Shown here in pieces: positions 10,859-20,181 of a DNA stretch of 64,000 bases (the first letter of the stretch is position 1; the number at the start of each line of letters is the position of its first letter). The notes below the pieces were generated by a model that did no database searches, had not been told where the DNA came from, and saw only the letters and a list, made by a program, of their open reading frames with translations. The position numbers and the translations under genes were made by a program. This DNA comes from Luteimicrobium album (GTDB lineage: Bacteria; Actinomycetota; Actinomycetes; Actinomycetales; Cellulomonadaceae). Location of the stretch: NCBI RefSeq assembly GCF_030161555.1, contig NZ_BSUK01000001.1, forward strand, positions 2,914,001 through 2,978,000, in the 5' to 3' direction.

Positions 10859-10894
10859 GTGACTCACCTGGTTGCGCAGCTCATTCTCACCTAG
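10859..10894 (+). CDS. Putative cimA leader peptide (Leu/Val/Ile-rich)
   Basis: An 11-codon open frame reading (M)THLVAQLILT followed by TAG. Five of the residues after the start are Leu, Val or Ile, with CTC-ATT-CTC near the end, as expected for a sensor of branched-chain aminoacyl-tRNA supply. The stop codon overlaps the first base of a strong hairpin. Such peptides are known to control branched-chain amino acid operons by attenuation in Actinobacteria; assignment to this gene is inferred from content and place. Confidence 0.6.
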   Translation: MTHLVAQLILT

Positions 10895-10949
10895 CGCGTT
10901 CGACACACACGTCGAACGCGCAGACCTCCCGCACCCCGGGGGTTTTTTT
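10894..10949 (+). promoter_or_regulatory. Attenuator-like hairpin and T7 tract upstream of cimA
   Basis: A perfect 11-bp stem (10894-10904 with 10911-10921, loop ACACAC) starts at the leader peptide stop. It is followed by a short GC-rich stem (about 10926-10942) that ends in seven T residues (10943-10949), the longest T-run noticed in this GC-rich window. The layout of leader peptide, hairpin and T-tract fits a transcription attenuator. The alternative antiterminator pairing was not worked out. Confidence 0.55.
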
Positions 10950-11063
10950 GTTGCCGGACCCACCACCGCCCGGCGACGACGGAAAGAGCTCCCGGCCCCC
11001 ATCCCGGGCCGCACCGAGGCGGCATGCCGCCCCGGACGACCGCCGTGGGCCACGCTCGCCGGC

Positions 11064-11087
11064 GCCCCGCTCCACCCGGAGCGGGGC
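11064..11087 (+). other. Stable hairpin in the cimA 5' leader
   Basis: A perfect 10-bp stem (11064-11073 with 11078-11087) around the tetraloop ACCC, extended by further GC pairs beyond a bulge. It lies between the T7 tract and the cimA start. Nothing else coding is seen in 10950-11164; the stretch looks like a long structured 5' untranslated region. Confidence 0.4.
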
Positions 11088-11164
11088 CCGGCGACGAACA
11101 ACCGGACCCCACGCCTGCCGCCGCCCGACCGGGCGGCGCCGGGACCGCAGGAAGAGAGCCCCCG

Positions 11165-12862
11165 ATGACCTTCCACGTCTACGACACGACCCTGCGCGAC
11201 GGCGCGCAGCAGGAGGGGATGAACCTCTCCGTCGCGGACAAGCTCGCGATCGCGCCGCTGCTGGACGAGCTGGGCGTCGGCTTCATCGAAGGCGGCTGGC
11301 CGGGCGCGGTACCGAAGGACACGGAGTTCTTCCGGCGGGCCGCCAAGGAGCTGAACCTCAAGAACGCGGTGCTCGCGGCGTTCGGCGCGACCCGCAAGGC
11401 CGGCACCCGCGCCGCCCGCGACCCCCAGGTGCGAGCGCTGGTCGACTCGGACGCCCCGGTCGTCGCGCTCGTCGCCAAGTCCGACCTGCGTCACGCGGAG
11501 CGCGCCCTGCGCACTACGGGCGAGGAGAACCTCGCGATGATCGCCGACACCGTGTCGTTCCTCGTGCGCGAGGGGCGTCGCGTCGTCGTGGACGCCGAGC
11601 ACTTCTTCGACGGCTACCGCTTCGACGCGGCGTACACGCGCTCCGCGGTCCTCGCCGCGTTCGAGGCGGGCGCCGAGGTCGTCGCGCTCTGCGACACCAA
11701 CGGCGGCATGATCCCGGACTGGGTCACCGAGATCGTCTCCGAGGTCCGTGAGCACACCGGTGACGCGATCCTCGGCATCCACGCCCACAACGACTCGGGC
11801 TGCGCCGTTGCGAACTCGCTCGCCGCCGTCGGCGCCGGCGCCACCCACGTCCAGGGGACCGTCAACGGCTACGGGGAGCGGACCGGGAACGCGGACCTCC
11901 TCGCGATCGTCGCCAACCTCGAGCTCAAGCTCGGACGCGAGCTCCTCGCCGACGGCGGGCTGCGCGAGGCCACCCGGATCGCCCACGCGGTCAGCGAGCT
12001 CACCAACATCACGCCCTACGGACGCCAGCCGTACGTGGGCGCGAGCGCGTTCGCCCACAAGGCGGGATTGCACGCGTCCGCCATCAAGGTGGACCCCGAC
12101 CTCTACCAGCACATCGACCCCACGCTCGTCGGGAACGACATGCGGATGCTCATCTCCGACATGGCCGGGCGGGCGTCGATCGAGCTCAAGGGCCGCGAGC
12201 TCGGGTTCGACCTCACCGGCCAGGGCGACGTCCTGGCGCGCGTGACCAACCGGGTCAAGGACTCCGAGGCGCGCGGCTACACCTACGACGCAGCGGACGC
12301 GTCGTTCGAGCTGCTCCTGCGCGAGGAGATCGACGGGCAGCTGCCCTCGTACTTCCGGATCGAGAGCTGGCGCACGATCGTCGAGACGCGGCCCGAGGCC
12401 GGCGGTGCGGAGCACGTCGACGGCGTCGTCGCGACCGCCGAGGCGACCGTCAAGCTCCACACGGGTTCCGAGCGGATCGTCTCCACCGGCGAGGGCAACG
12501 GTCCTGTCAACGCGCTCGACCACGCGCTGCGGCAGGCGCTCGTGCGGGTGTACCCCGAGCTAGAGGAGTTCGAGCTCATCGACTTCAAGGTGCGCATCCT
12601 CGACCAGTCGCACGGCACGGACGCGGTCACGCGCGTGCTCATCGAGACGACCGACGGCACCACGTCGTGGTCCACCGTCGGCGTCGGGCCGAACCTCATC
12701 GAGGCGGCGTGGGAGGCGCTGACCAGCTCGACGGTCTACGGCCTCATCCACGCGGGCGTCGCCCCCGCTGAGCCCACGAAGGTATGCCGGCGGCCCTTCT
12801 CTCTCGCGAGGTACCCCGCGCGGAGGCCGCCTTCGCGGGTCCGGGTCAGGGTTCGCGCGTGA
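11165..12862 (+). CDS. cimA: (R)-Citramalate synthase
   Basis: A 565-residue HMGL-like/LeuA-type enzyme. It condenses acetyl-CoA with pyruvate to (R)-citramalate, opening the threonine-independent isoleucine route. The catalytic TIM barrel starts YDTTLRDGAQQEGMNLS and contains the metal-site HAHNDSGCAVANSLAAV and GTVNGYGERTGNADL; the C-terminal LeuA dimer/allosteric domain covers about residues 400-530. The YDTTLRDG entry and PKDTEFF motif fit CimA rather than LeuA. The last 25 residues (after AEPTK) look like read-through: one more C in the CCCCC run near 12765 would bring in a TGA at 12769-12771. As read, the frame overlaps the convergent gene by 17 bases. Confidence 0.9.
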   Translation: MTFHVYDTTLRDGAQQEGMNLSVADKLAIAPLLDELGVGFIEGGWPGAVPKDTEFFRRAAKELNLKNAVLAAFGATRKAGTRAARDPQVRALVDSDAPVVALVAKSDLRHAERALRTTGEENLAMIADTVSFLVREGRRVVVDAEHFFDGYRFDAAYTRSAVLAAFEAGAEVVALCDTNGGMIPDWVTEIVSEVREHTGDAILGIHAHNDSGCAVANSLAAVGAGATHVQGTVNGYGERTGNADLLAIVANLELKLGRELLADGGLREATRIAHAVSELTNITPYGRQPYVGASAFAHKAGLHASAIKVDPDLYQHIDPTLVGNDMRMLISDMAGRASIELKGRELGFDLTGQGDVLARVTNRVKDSEARGYTYDAADASFELLLREEIDGQLPSYFRIESWRTIVETRPEAGGAEHVDGVVATAEATVKLHTGSERIVSTGEGNGPVNALDHALRQALVRVYPELEEFELIDFKVRILDQSHGTDAVTRVLIETTDGTTSWSTVGVGPNLIEAAWEALTSSTVYGLIHAGVAPAEPTKVCRRPFSLARYPARRPPSRVRVRVRA

Positions 12863-13526
12863 CCTCGAGCTGAACGCGGGTGCCGGCGAGGCGGGCGACC
12901 ATGTCGTCGAGCAGCGCGGCGGACCGCTCGCCGAAGCCGTCGCCGCCGGTGCCGCGGACCGTCAGGTGGATGCGTACGGAGTAGGACGCGCCGGCGGCCT
13001 CGGGGACGATGCCCTTGACCTTGTCGGTCGTGACGGACGTGAGCGTCGCCTGCACGAGCGCGCGGAGCTCGCCTCGGGTCGAGGCGTCGTCGGACCCCGC
13101 CTCCGTCGCGAGGTCGACACGCAGCAGACCGGCGCCGTCGTCCCAGACCGGGGCGCTGCCGCCGCGCGGGTACGCGACCACCGCGAGCGGCGCAACCCCC
13201 GCGAGGCGTCCCACCAGGTCCTCCGCCTCGTGGCGCGTGTACGGGCCGTAGTCGTCCTCGCAGACCGCGACCTCGAGACGCACCGACGCGCCCTTGGCGC
13301 CCTGCGGCATGGAGTGCCCGAACTCGCCCTCGCGCACGCCCCGCACGACGCCGAGCACGAGCGTGCCGAGCGCCTCCGCGGTCTCCCGGTCGTCGTCGGG
13401 CACGGCCTGGAGCGAGGTGCGCAGGACGACCTCGTTCGTCGACCCGCGCCAGGTCTCGGTGACGTCGTCGGGCACGGGCGGGAGCTCGGCGGGCGCGGCC
13501 TCGCGGCGGCCGAAGGGGTTCTTCAT
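12846..13526 (-). CDS. Conserved hypothetical protein, 226 aa
   Basis: The start [17 protein letters not shown] was chosen because upstream codons look non-coding and a CACCCT box lies 7 bases before the ATG. No signal peptide or transmembrane segment is seen. The protein alternates acidic and hydrophobic stretches; [20 protein letters not shown] and a C-terminal [19 protein letters not shown] helix are notable. I do not recognise a family. It stands alone, convergent with cimA and divergent from the lipoate ligase gene. Confidence 0.6.
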   Translation of the reverse strand: MKNPFGRREAAPAELPPVPDDVTETWRGSTNEVVLRTSLQAVPDDDRETAEALGTLVLGVVRGVREGEFGHSMPQGAKGASVRLEVAVCEDDYGPYTRHEAEDLVGRLAGVAPLAVVAYPRGGSAPVWDDGAGLLRVDLATEAGSDDASTRGELRALVQATLTSVTTDKVKGIVPEAAGASYSVRIHLTVRGTGGDGFGERSAALLDDMVARLAGTRVQLEVTREP

Positions 13527-13632
13527 GCGGACCAGGGTGGCACACGCCACCCCTCCGCCCGGAATCGGCGGCCCACCTCGGCGGTTGTCGCCCAAGGAGT
13601 GTCGAGGCAGGACGACGAGAGCGGAGCGTGAC

Positions 13633-14703
13633 GTGCGCGGCGAGTACAAGGTCCCCGGGGGCAAGCTGGTGGCGGTCGACGTCGAGACCCACACGGGGTC
13701 GTCCGGGGACGTGATCGCCTCGGCGGCCGTGAGCGGCGACTTCTTCCTCGAGCCCGACGACGCGCTCGAGCTCATCGACGCGGCGCTCGTCGGGCGCCCC
13801 ACGGACGCGAGCGTCGCCGATCTCGCGCGCGCCGTCCAGGCGGCGCTCGACACCGCGCCCTACGACGTGGCCCTCGTCGGCTTCGACGCCGAGTCCGTGG
13901 CGATCGCCGTCCGCCGCGCCCTCGGGCACGCGACCGGCTGGCAGGACCACGTGTTCGAGGTCGTGCACGAGGTCGCGCAGACGCCCGCCATGCACATGGC
14001 GCTCGACCAGGCGCTCGCCGAGTCCGTCGGGCGGGGCGACCGCGGGCCGACGCTGCGGATCTGGGAGTGGGAGCGCCCGGCCGTCGTCATCGGCTCGTTC
14101 CAGTCGCTGCGCAACGAGGTCGACGCGGAGGGTGCCGAGCGTCACGGCGTGACCGTCGTGCGGCGGATCTCCGGCGGCGGTGCGATGTTCATCGAGCCCG
14201 GCAACACGATCACCTACTCGCTCACCGTGCCCGCGTCCCTGGTCGAGGGCCTGAGCTTCGAACGGTCCTACGCGTTCCTCGACGACTGGGTGCTCGGCGC
14301 GCTCGCCGATGTGGGCGTCGAGGCCACCTACCAGCCCCTCAACGACATCGCGTCGACCAAGGGCAAGATCGGCGGCGCCGCCCAGAAGCGGATGGCCGAC
14401 GGCACCGTCCTGCACCACGTGACGATGTCCTACGACATCGACGCCGACAAGATGGTCGAGGTGCTGCGGATCGGACGCGAGAAGCTGTCCGACAAGGGCA
14501 CCAAGAGCGCGAACAAGCGCGTCGACCCGGTGCGCTCGCAGACCGGCCTGCCGCGTGAGGAGGTCATCGAGGCGTTCAAGAAGCACTTCGCGGGCCGGTA
14601 CCGCACGGTTCCCGGTGAGGTCACGCCCAAGGAGCGCGAGCGGGCCGAGGAGCTCGTCCGGACCAAGTTCGACACCCCGGAGTGGACCGCGCGCGTGCCC
14701 TGA
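13633..14703 (+). CDS. Lipoate-protein ligase A family protein with N-terminal accessory domain
   Basis: A 356-residue protein. Residues 1-90 begin RGEYKVPGGKLVAVDVE, like the small accessory domain that in E. coli LplA is C-terminal; here it comes first. Residues about 105-350 are the BPL/LplA catalytic domain with the family's RRISGGGAMF loop, the PLNDI segment and TKGKIGGAAQKR, whose lysine is the expected lipoyl-AMP-binding residue. It would attach lipoate to E2 or GcvH proteins. The GTG start is where the accessory domain begins; no strong ribosome site is seen. Frame intact. Confidence 0.82.
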   Translation: MRGEYKVPGGKLVAVDVETHTGSSGDVIASAAVSGDFFLEPDDALELIDAALVGRPTDASVADLARAVQAALDTAPYDVALVGFDAESVAIAVRRALGHATGWQDHVFEVVHEVAQTPAMHMALDQALAESVGRGDRGPTLRIWEWERPAVVIGSFQSLRNEVDAEGAERHGVTVVRRISGGGAMFIEPGNTITYSLTVPASLVEGLSFERSYAFLDDWVLGALADVGVEATYQPLNDIASTKGKIGGAAQKRMADGTVLHHVTMSYDIDADKMVEVLRIGREKLSDKGTKSANKRVDPVRSQTGLPREEVIEAFKKHFAGRYRTVPGEVTPKERERAEELVRTKFDTPEWTARVP

Positions 14704-14768
14704 TCTGCGGTCCGGCGCGGGCGCCGCTACCGTCGGGCTGAGAGCCGGGAGGCCCCCGGCCGGACGGG

Positions 14769-15512
14769 GTGGCGCGCGTGGACGAGTACTCGTTCGCCGT
14801 CAAGCTGACGTGCGAGTTCATCGGCACGGCGATCCTCGTCATCCTCGGCAACGGCACCGTGGCCAACGTCCACCTGCGCGGGTCGAAGGGGTACCACGCC
14901 GGCTGGAGCCTCATCGCCATGGGCTACGGGCTCGGCGTGATGATCCCGGTCATGATGTTCGCGGGCGTGTCCGGCGCCCAGATCAACCCCGCGATGACCA
15001 TCGGGCTCGCGGCGCTCGGGCACCAGGCGTGGTCCGTCGTCCCCGGGTACGTGGCGGCCCAGATGCTCGGCGCGATGGCCGGTCAGGTCGCCATCGTCAC
15101 GACGCACAAGCCCTACTACGACCGCACCGAGGACCCCGAGGACATCCTCGCGACCTTCTCGACGATCAACGCCGCGCACTCCCGCTGGAACGGCCTCGCG
15201 AACGAGTTCCTCGGCACGATGATCCTCACCTCGGCGGCGCTGTCGATCCTCAACAGCCCGGGCTTCGACCACGAGCCCGGGGCGGCGTCGATCGGCGTCG
15301 GCTTCCTCGTCTGGGGTCTCGTCGCGGGCCTCGGCGGCCCGACCGGCCCGGCCCTCAACCCCGCGCGCGACCTCGGGCCTCGTCTCGTGCACGCGCTGCT
15401 GCCGCTCAAGAACAAGGGCGGCTCCGAGTGGGACTACGCCTGGGTGCCGGTCGTCGCGCCGCTCGCGGGTGGGCTCGTCGGCGTCGCCGGCTACACCTGG
15501 CTGCTGGGCTGA
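14769..15512 (+). CDS. MIP family channel, likely aquaglyceroporin
   Basis: A 247-residue inner-membrane channel of the usual six-helix plus two half-helix plan. Both NPA boxes are present: SGAQINPAMT in the first half and GPALNPARDLGPR in the second. The aspartate after the second NPAR is characteristic of glycerol facilitators, so glycerol uptake is more likely than pure water transport. The GTG start is followed closely by the first helix (TCEFIGTAILVILGNGTV). No glycerol kinase gene is adjacent, so the link to glycerol rests on the motif alone. Confidence 0.85.
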   Translation: MARVDEYSFAVKLTCEFIGTAILVILGNGTVANVHLRGSKGYHAGWSLIAMGYGLGVMIPVMMFAGVSGAQINPAMTIGLAALGHQAWSVVPGYVAAQMLGAMAGQVAIVTTHKPYYDRTEDPEDILATFSTINAAHSRWNGLANEFLGTMILTSAALSILNSPGFDHEPGAASIGVGFLVWGLVAGLGGPTGPALNPARDLGPRLVHALLPLKNKGGSEWDYAWVPVVAPLAGGLVGVAGYTWLLG

Positions 15513-15522
15513 GCGCGGCGGC

Positions 15523-16291
15523 TCACGCGCGCGCGCCGAAGATCGCGGTGCCGACCCGCACGACGGTCGCGCCCTCGGTGACGGCCAGCTCGAGGTCGCC
15601 GCTCATCCCCATGGAGAGCTCGACGGCCCCGGACGTCCCCGCAGCCTGCCCGCGGACGTCGTCGCGCAGGTCCCGCAGGCACGCGAAGCCCCGGCGCACG
15701 GTCGTGTCGTCGGTGGTGCGCGCCCCGATGGTCATGAAGCCGACCAGGTGGATCCGGGGAGCGCGGCGACCGCGAGCGCGAGGTCCGCGGCTCGGTCCGG
15801 CCCGATCCCCGACTTCGACGCCTCGCCCGACACGTTGACCTGGACCATGACGTCGAGATCGGCGCCCACGGCGACGGCGCGCCGAGACAGGCGCTGCGCG
15901 AGCCCGAGCGAGTCCACCGTCTCGACGCACGACGCCAGCCCGACGACCGCGTTGACCTTGTTGGACTGCAGGTGCCCGATCAGGTGGGTCCGCAGCCGGC
16001 CTGCGGCGACGTCGTCCTGCAGCGCGGGGGCCTTGGTGACGAGCTCCTGGACCCGGTTCTCCCCGACGAGGTCCACGCCCGCGGCGACGGCCGCGAGGAC
16101 GGCGTCCGCCGGCTGCGTCTTGGTCGCCACGAGGAGCCGGACCGAGGCGGGGTCACGGCCGGCGTCGGACGCGGCGCGCGCGATGCGCTCGCGGACCCGC
16201 TCGACGTTCGCCGCGACGCGGGCGACCAGCTCCGGAGGGGGACGAGGCCCGGCGCACCCGTCGGAGCAGGGGCGCGGACGTCGTCGGGCAT
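15523..16291 (-). CDS. YggS-family PLP-binding protein (two frameshifts)
   Basis: YggS/PROSC proteins are small alanine-racemase-fold proteins that keep PLP homeostasis. The PLP lysine is in LLVATKTQPADAV, and GENRVQELVTKAPAL, HLIGHLQSNKVN and the C-terminal LSMGMSGDLELAVTEGATVVRVGTAIFG are all present. The protein is spread over three frames; adding one C to CCCCC near 16240 and one to CCCC near 15757 restores about 255 residues. The ATG at 16291 follows a TAGACT box by 6 bases (leaderless pattern). Confidence 0.85.
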
Positions 16292-16347
16292 GGGGCGAGT
16301 CTAGGAGCCGGACGCCGGATGCGCGGACCGTCGGGGACACTGGAGGC

Positions 16348-16770
16348 ATGAAGACCGTGCTCAACGTGATCTGGCTCGTGCTGAGCGGGTTCTGGCTCGC
16401 GCTCGGCTACGTCGCGGCCGGGATCGTCTGCTGCATCCTCATCGTGACGATCCCGTTCGGGATCGCGTCGTTCCGGATCGCCGGCTACGCGCTGTGGCCC
16501 TTCGGCCGGACCATCGTCGACAAGCCGGGTGCCGGTGCGGGATCGGTGATCGGGAACGTCATCTGGATCGTCTTCGCGGGTTTCTGGCTCGCGCTCGCCC
16601 ACATCGCCAGCGGGATCGCGCTGTGCGTCACGATCATCGGCATCCCGCTGGGGATCGCGAACTTCAAGATGGTCCCGATCTCGCTCGTCCCGCTCGGCAA
16701 GGACATCGTCAGCACCGACGCGCTGCGTCAGCCGTACCCCGCCGGGTACCCGTACCCGCCGCAGCGGTGA
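16348..16770 (+). CDS. YccF domain membrane protein
   Basis: A 140-residue protein made of two YccF repeats (residues about 1-55 and 68-125). Each starts with VLNVIWLVLSGFWLALGY or VIGNVIWIVFAGFWLALAH and ends in a IPFGIASFR / IPLGIANFK turn, giving four membrane segments. The tail is Pro/Tyr-rich (PYPAGYPYPPQR). YccF proteins are inner-membrane proteins of unknown function. It is convergent with the ybaK-type gene, 6 bases apart. Confidence 0.85.
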   Translation: MKTVLNVIWLVLSGFWLALGYVAAGIVCCILIVTIPFGIASFRIAGYALWPFGRTIVDKPGAGAGSVIGNVIWIVFAGFWLALAHIASGIALCVTIIGIPLGIANFKMVPISLVPLGKDIVSTDALRQPYPAGYPYPPQR

Positions 16771-16776
16771 CCGGCG

Positions 16777-17280
16777 TCAGTCGCGGGCGATCGGCGCCGT
16801 GGTCGCGCCGGTGAGGCGCACGAGGTCCGCCGGGGTCAGCCCGACGTCGAACCCCCGGCGACCGCCCGACACGTACACGGTCTCGAACGCGAGCGCCGAG
16901 TCGTCGAGCACCGTGGTGAGGCGCTGCTTCTGCCCGAGCGGCGAGATCCCTCCGACGACGTAGCCCGTGGCGCGCTCGGCCGCCGCCTGCTCGGCCAGCG
17001 ACGCCTTCTTGCCGCCCGCCGCCTTGGCGAGGGCCTTGAGGTCGAGCCTGCGGTCGACGGGAACGATCCCGACGACGAGGCGCCCGTCGACGTCGCTCAC
17101 GAGCGTCTTGAAGACGCGCGCGGGCTCGACGCCGATCGCCGCCGCGGCCTCCAGCCCGTAGCCGAGGTCCGTGGCCGGGTCGTGCTCGTACGGGTGCTGC
17201 GTGAAGGCCACGCCCGCACGCTCGAGAGCCACGACCGCGGGCGTGCCGCCGTGACCAGCGCTCTTGGACTTCTTCGCCAT
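16777..17280 (-). CDS. ybaK: Cys-tRNA(Pro)/Cys-tRNA(Cys) deacylase, YbaK/EbsC type
   Basis: A 167-residue YbaK/ProX-domain protein that hydrolyses mischarged Cys-tRNA(Pro). The family pattern is clear: HPYEHDP near residue 33, RVFKTLV, the conserved lysine region KALAKAAGGKKASLA, TGYVVGGISPLGQK and the late SGGRRGFDVGLTPADLVRLT. Length is normal and the frame is intact. It is followed on the same strand by nothing until YccF in the opposite direction; the helicase gene lies upstream on the same strand. Confidence 0.9.
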   Translation of the reverse strand: MAKKSKSAGHGGTPAVVALERAGVAFTQHPYEHDPATDLGYGLEAAAAIGVEPARVFKTLVSDVDGRLVVGIVPVDRRLDLKALAKAAGGKKASLAEQAAAERATGYVVGGISPLGQKQRLTTVLDDSALAFETVYVSGGRRGFDVGLTPADLVRLTGATTAPIARD

Positions 17281-17319
17281 GGCCCTATCGTGCCAGGGCG
17301 GCCGTCCGCCACGCCGAGA

Positions 17320-19985
17320 TCAGAGCTGCCCGGCGCGCACGACCTCGAGGACCACCTCGCCGGCCTCGTCGCTCGCCGCCAGGTCGACGACGGCGTCGAG
17401 CACCCAGTCGTGGTCGCCGTCGGGGTCGCCGAGCACCTGTCGGACGAACCACGTCCCTGGCGCCAGGTCCTCGCCCGACGGCGTCTCGCCCGACTCGACG
17501 AGCGTCACCAGGGCCGTGGAGCGGGCGCGCGCGTCGATGCCGATCGCGTCGTCGCCGTACTCCTCGAACATCGGGTCCAGCGCGTCGTGCCAGGCGCTCG
17601 CGGTCCATCCCGAGGCGCCGTCGAGCGAGCCGAGCGCGTCCCAGTCCTCCCGGGCGGCGAGCTCGACGCGGCGGAAGAGCGCGTTGCGGACCAGGACGCG
17701 CAGGGCCCGAGGGGTTGCCGTCAGCGGGCGTGCGGACCCGGTCTCGCCCGTGCCCGCCAGGGGCGTGTCGCCCGTCTCGTCGTCCGCGTCGTCGTCGACC
17801 GGGCGCGCGAGGCGCTCCCACTCGTCGAGCAGGCTCGAGTCCACCCCGCGCACGAGCTCGCCGAGCCACTCGGTGATCTCGAGGACCTCCTCGGTGCGGT
17901 GCTCCTCGGGGACGGTGCGTCGGATCGCCCGGTACGCGTCGGCGAGATAGCGCAGGACGACGCCCTCGGTCCGGTCGAGCTGGTACGTCGACACGAGCTC
18001 GGCGAACGTCATGGCGCGCTCAAGCATGTCGCGGACGACCGACTTGGGGAGAGCCGCGCGTCGGACACCCACGGGTTGGCCCGACGGTACGTCTCGAACG
18101 CGGGCTCGAGGAGCTCGGCGAGCGGCTGCGGCCAGGTGACGTCCTCGAGGGCGGCCATGCGCTCGTCGTAGTCGTAGCCCTCCGCCTTCATGGCCGCGAC
18201 GGCCTCGCCGCGCGCCTTGAACTGCTGCGCGACGAGGACCTGGCGCGGGTCGTCGAGAGTGGCCTCGATGACGGAGACGACGTCGAGCGGGTACTCCGGC
18301 GCCTCGGGGTTCAGGAGGTCCATGGCCGCGAGCGCGAACGGCGACAGCGGCTGGTCGAGCGCGAAGTCGCGCGGCACGTCGACGGTGAGCCGGACGCTCG
18401 GCCGCCAGCCGCGCGGGTCGGCCCGGTCCGGGACGCGCACGCGCTCGACGATCCCCGCGACGCGGAGCGACCGGTAGATGCGGAAGACCTGGCGGACGTG
18501 CTCGGCGCGCTGTGCGTCGGTGTCGTGGTTCGCGAGCAGCAGGTGGCGCATCGCGAGGACCGGGTCGTGGGCGTCCGCGGTCCCCGGGGCGTGCGGGTGC
18601 TCGGAACGCGCGAGGACGTTGAGCACCATCCCGTGCGACACCCTGAAGTGGCTGGTCAGGGGCTCGGGATCGGCGTCGCGCAGGCGCTCGAAGGTCTTGT
18701 CCGTCCAGTTGACCGAGCCCTCGGGGGCCTTCTTGCGGACGATCTTCTTGAGCTTCTTCGGGTCGTCGCCGGCCTTCTCGAGCGCCTTGCGGTTCTCGAT
18801 GACGTGCTCGGGTGCCATGACCAGCACCTCGCCGACGGTGTCGTAGCCCGCGCGCCCGGCCCGCCCCGCGATCTGGTGGAACTCGCGCGCCGTGAGGTGC
18901 CGCATGCGCTCGCCGTCGAACTTCACGAGGCTCGTCAGCAGGACCGTGCGGATGGGCACGTTGATCCCCACGCCCAGGGTGTCCGTGCCGCACACGACCT
19001 TGAGGAGGCCGCGCTGCGTGAGCCGCTCGACGACGCGGCGGTACTTGGGCAGCATCCCCGCATGGTGCACGCCGACGCCGTGCCGCAGCAGGCGCGACAG
19101 CGTGCGCCCGAAGCCGCTCGTGAACCGGAAGTCGCCGAGCTCGTCGGCGATCGCCGCCTTCTCCTCGCGCGTCGCGAGATTCATCGACAGCAGAGCCTGT
19201 GCGCGCTCGACGGCAGACGCCTGCGTGAAGTGCACCACGTACACCGGGGCGCGGTGGGTGTGGACGAGCTCGTCGACGACCTCGGTGAGCGGCTCGACGA
19301 CGTACGAGTAGGTCAGCGGGACGGGACGCTCGACGCTCGTCACGACCGCGACGTCGCGGCCGCTGCGGTGCTCGAGCTCGTCCGTGAAGCGCGACGTGTC
19401 GCCGAGCGTCGCCGACATCAGCACGAACTGCGTGTGCGGGAGCTCGAGGAGCGGGACCTGCCACGCCCACCCGCGCTGCGGGTCCGCGTAGTAGTGGAAC
19501 TCGTCCATGACGACCTGCGCGACGGCCGGGTCGTCCGGGTCGCCCGCGCCGTCGCGCAGGGCGATGTTCGCGAGGATCTCCGCGGTGCAGCAGATGATCG
19601 GCGCGCCCGGGTTCACGGCCGTGTCGCCCGTCATCATGCCGACGTTCGCCGAGCCGAACGCCGCGACCAGCGCGAAGAACTTTTCGCTGACCAGCGCCTT
19701 GAGCGGCGCCGTGTAGTAGGTGCGGCCGCTCGCGACGCCCGCGTGCCGGTCGGCCAGCGCGAAGAACTGCGCGCCCAGGGCCACCAGCGACTTCCCGGAA
19801 CCCGTCGGCGTCGCGAGGATGACGTGCGACTCCGACGCCAGCTCGATCAGCGCCTCGCTCTGGTGGTCGTACAGGTTCAGGCCCTGGTCCGACGCCCACG
19901 TCGCGAACGCGTCGTAGAGCGCGTCGGCGTCCGGGGCCTCCCCGGACGGCGCGACGTCGGGCAGGAGATCCGCGAGCGTGGTCAC
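17320..19985 (-). CDS. DEAD/DEAH-box helicase with DUF3516-type C-terminus (one frameshift)
   Basis: About 888 residues. Helicase motifs are Walker A ATPTGSGKS (59-66), MDEFHYYADPQRGW (motif II), LMSATLGD (motif III), HHAGMLPKYRRVVE and QIAGRAGRAGYDT (motif VI). The long C-terminal part with VRDMLERAMTFAELVSTYQLDRTEG matches the actinobacterial DUF3516 helicases of the Ski2/HelY group; the RNA or DNA substrate is unknown. Near 18050 the frame shifts; one more C in CCCC (giving LSPKSVVRD) joins the parts. The GTG start has GGAGG upstream. Confidence 0.85.
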
Positions 19986-20061
19986 CGGTCCATCCTCCCA
20001 GGCGCTCGGGGCGGTGCCGACGGCCCACCTGATGACGATGTCTGGATACCCGCGACCAGCG

Positions 20062-20130
20062 GTGCGCCGAGACGGGCCTACCTGTTCTTCAGGACCGGGT
20101 TGAAGAACAGGTAGACCCGTCTCGGCGCAC
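20062..20130. terminator. 30-bp inverted repeat between two minus-strand genes
   Basis: Arms 20062-20091 and 20101-20130 match over 30 bases with a single mismatch and a 9-base loop. The transcript hairpin would be very stable in either direction. It lies after the end of the gene at 20182-21114 and before the helicase start, so it probably ends the upstream transcript, although no T-run follows on either side. Confidence 0.6.
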
Positions 20131-20181
20131 GTGCGAACCGTGCCGAGGCTTTTCGGACGTCTTGTGACCTCGAGAGCGGGC

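Noticed and set aside
10112..12523. An 803-residue minus-strand frame covering cimA
   Set aside because: Only its last part (below about 10716) is a real membrane protein; the rest is antisense to cimA.
17320..20028. A single 902-residue minus-strand frame for the helicase
   Set aside because: Only the part below about 18050 is coding in that frame; the helicase motifs are in another frame, joined by a shift.
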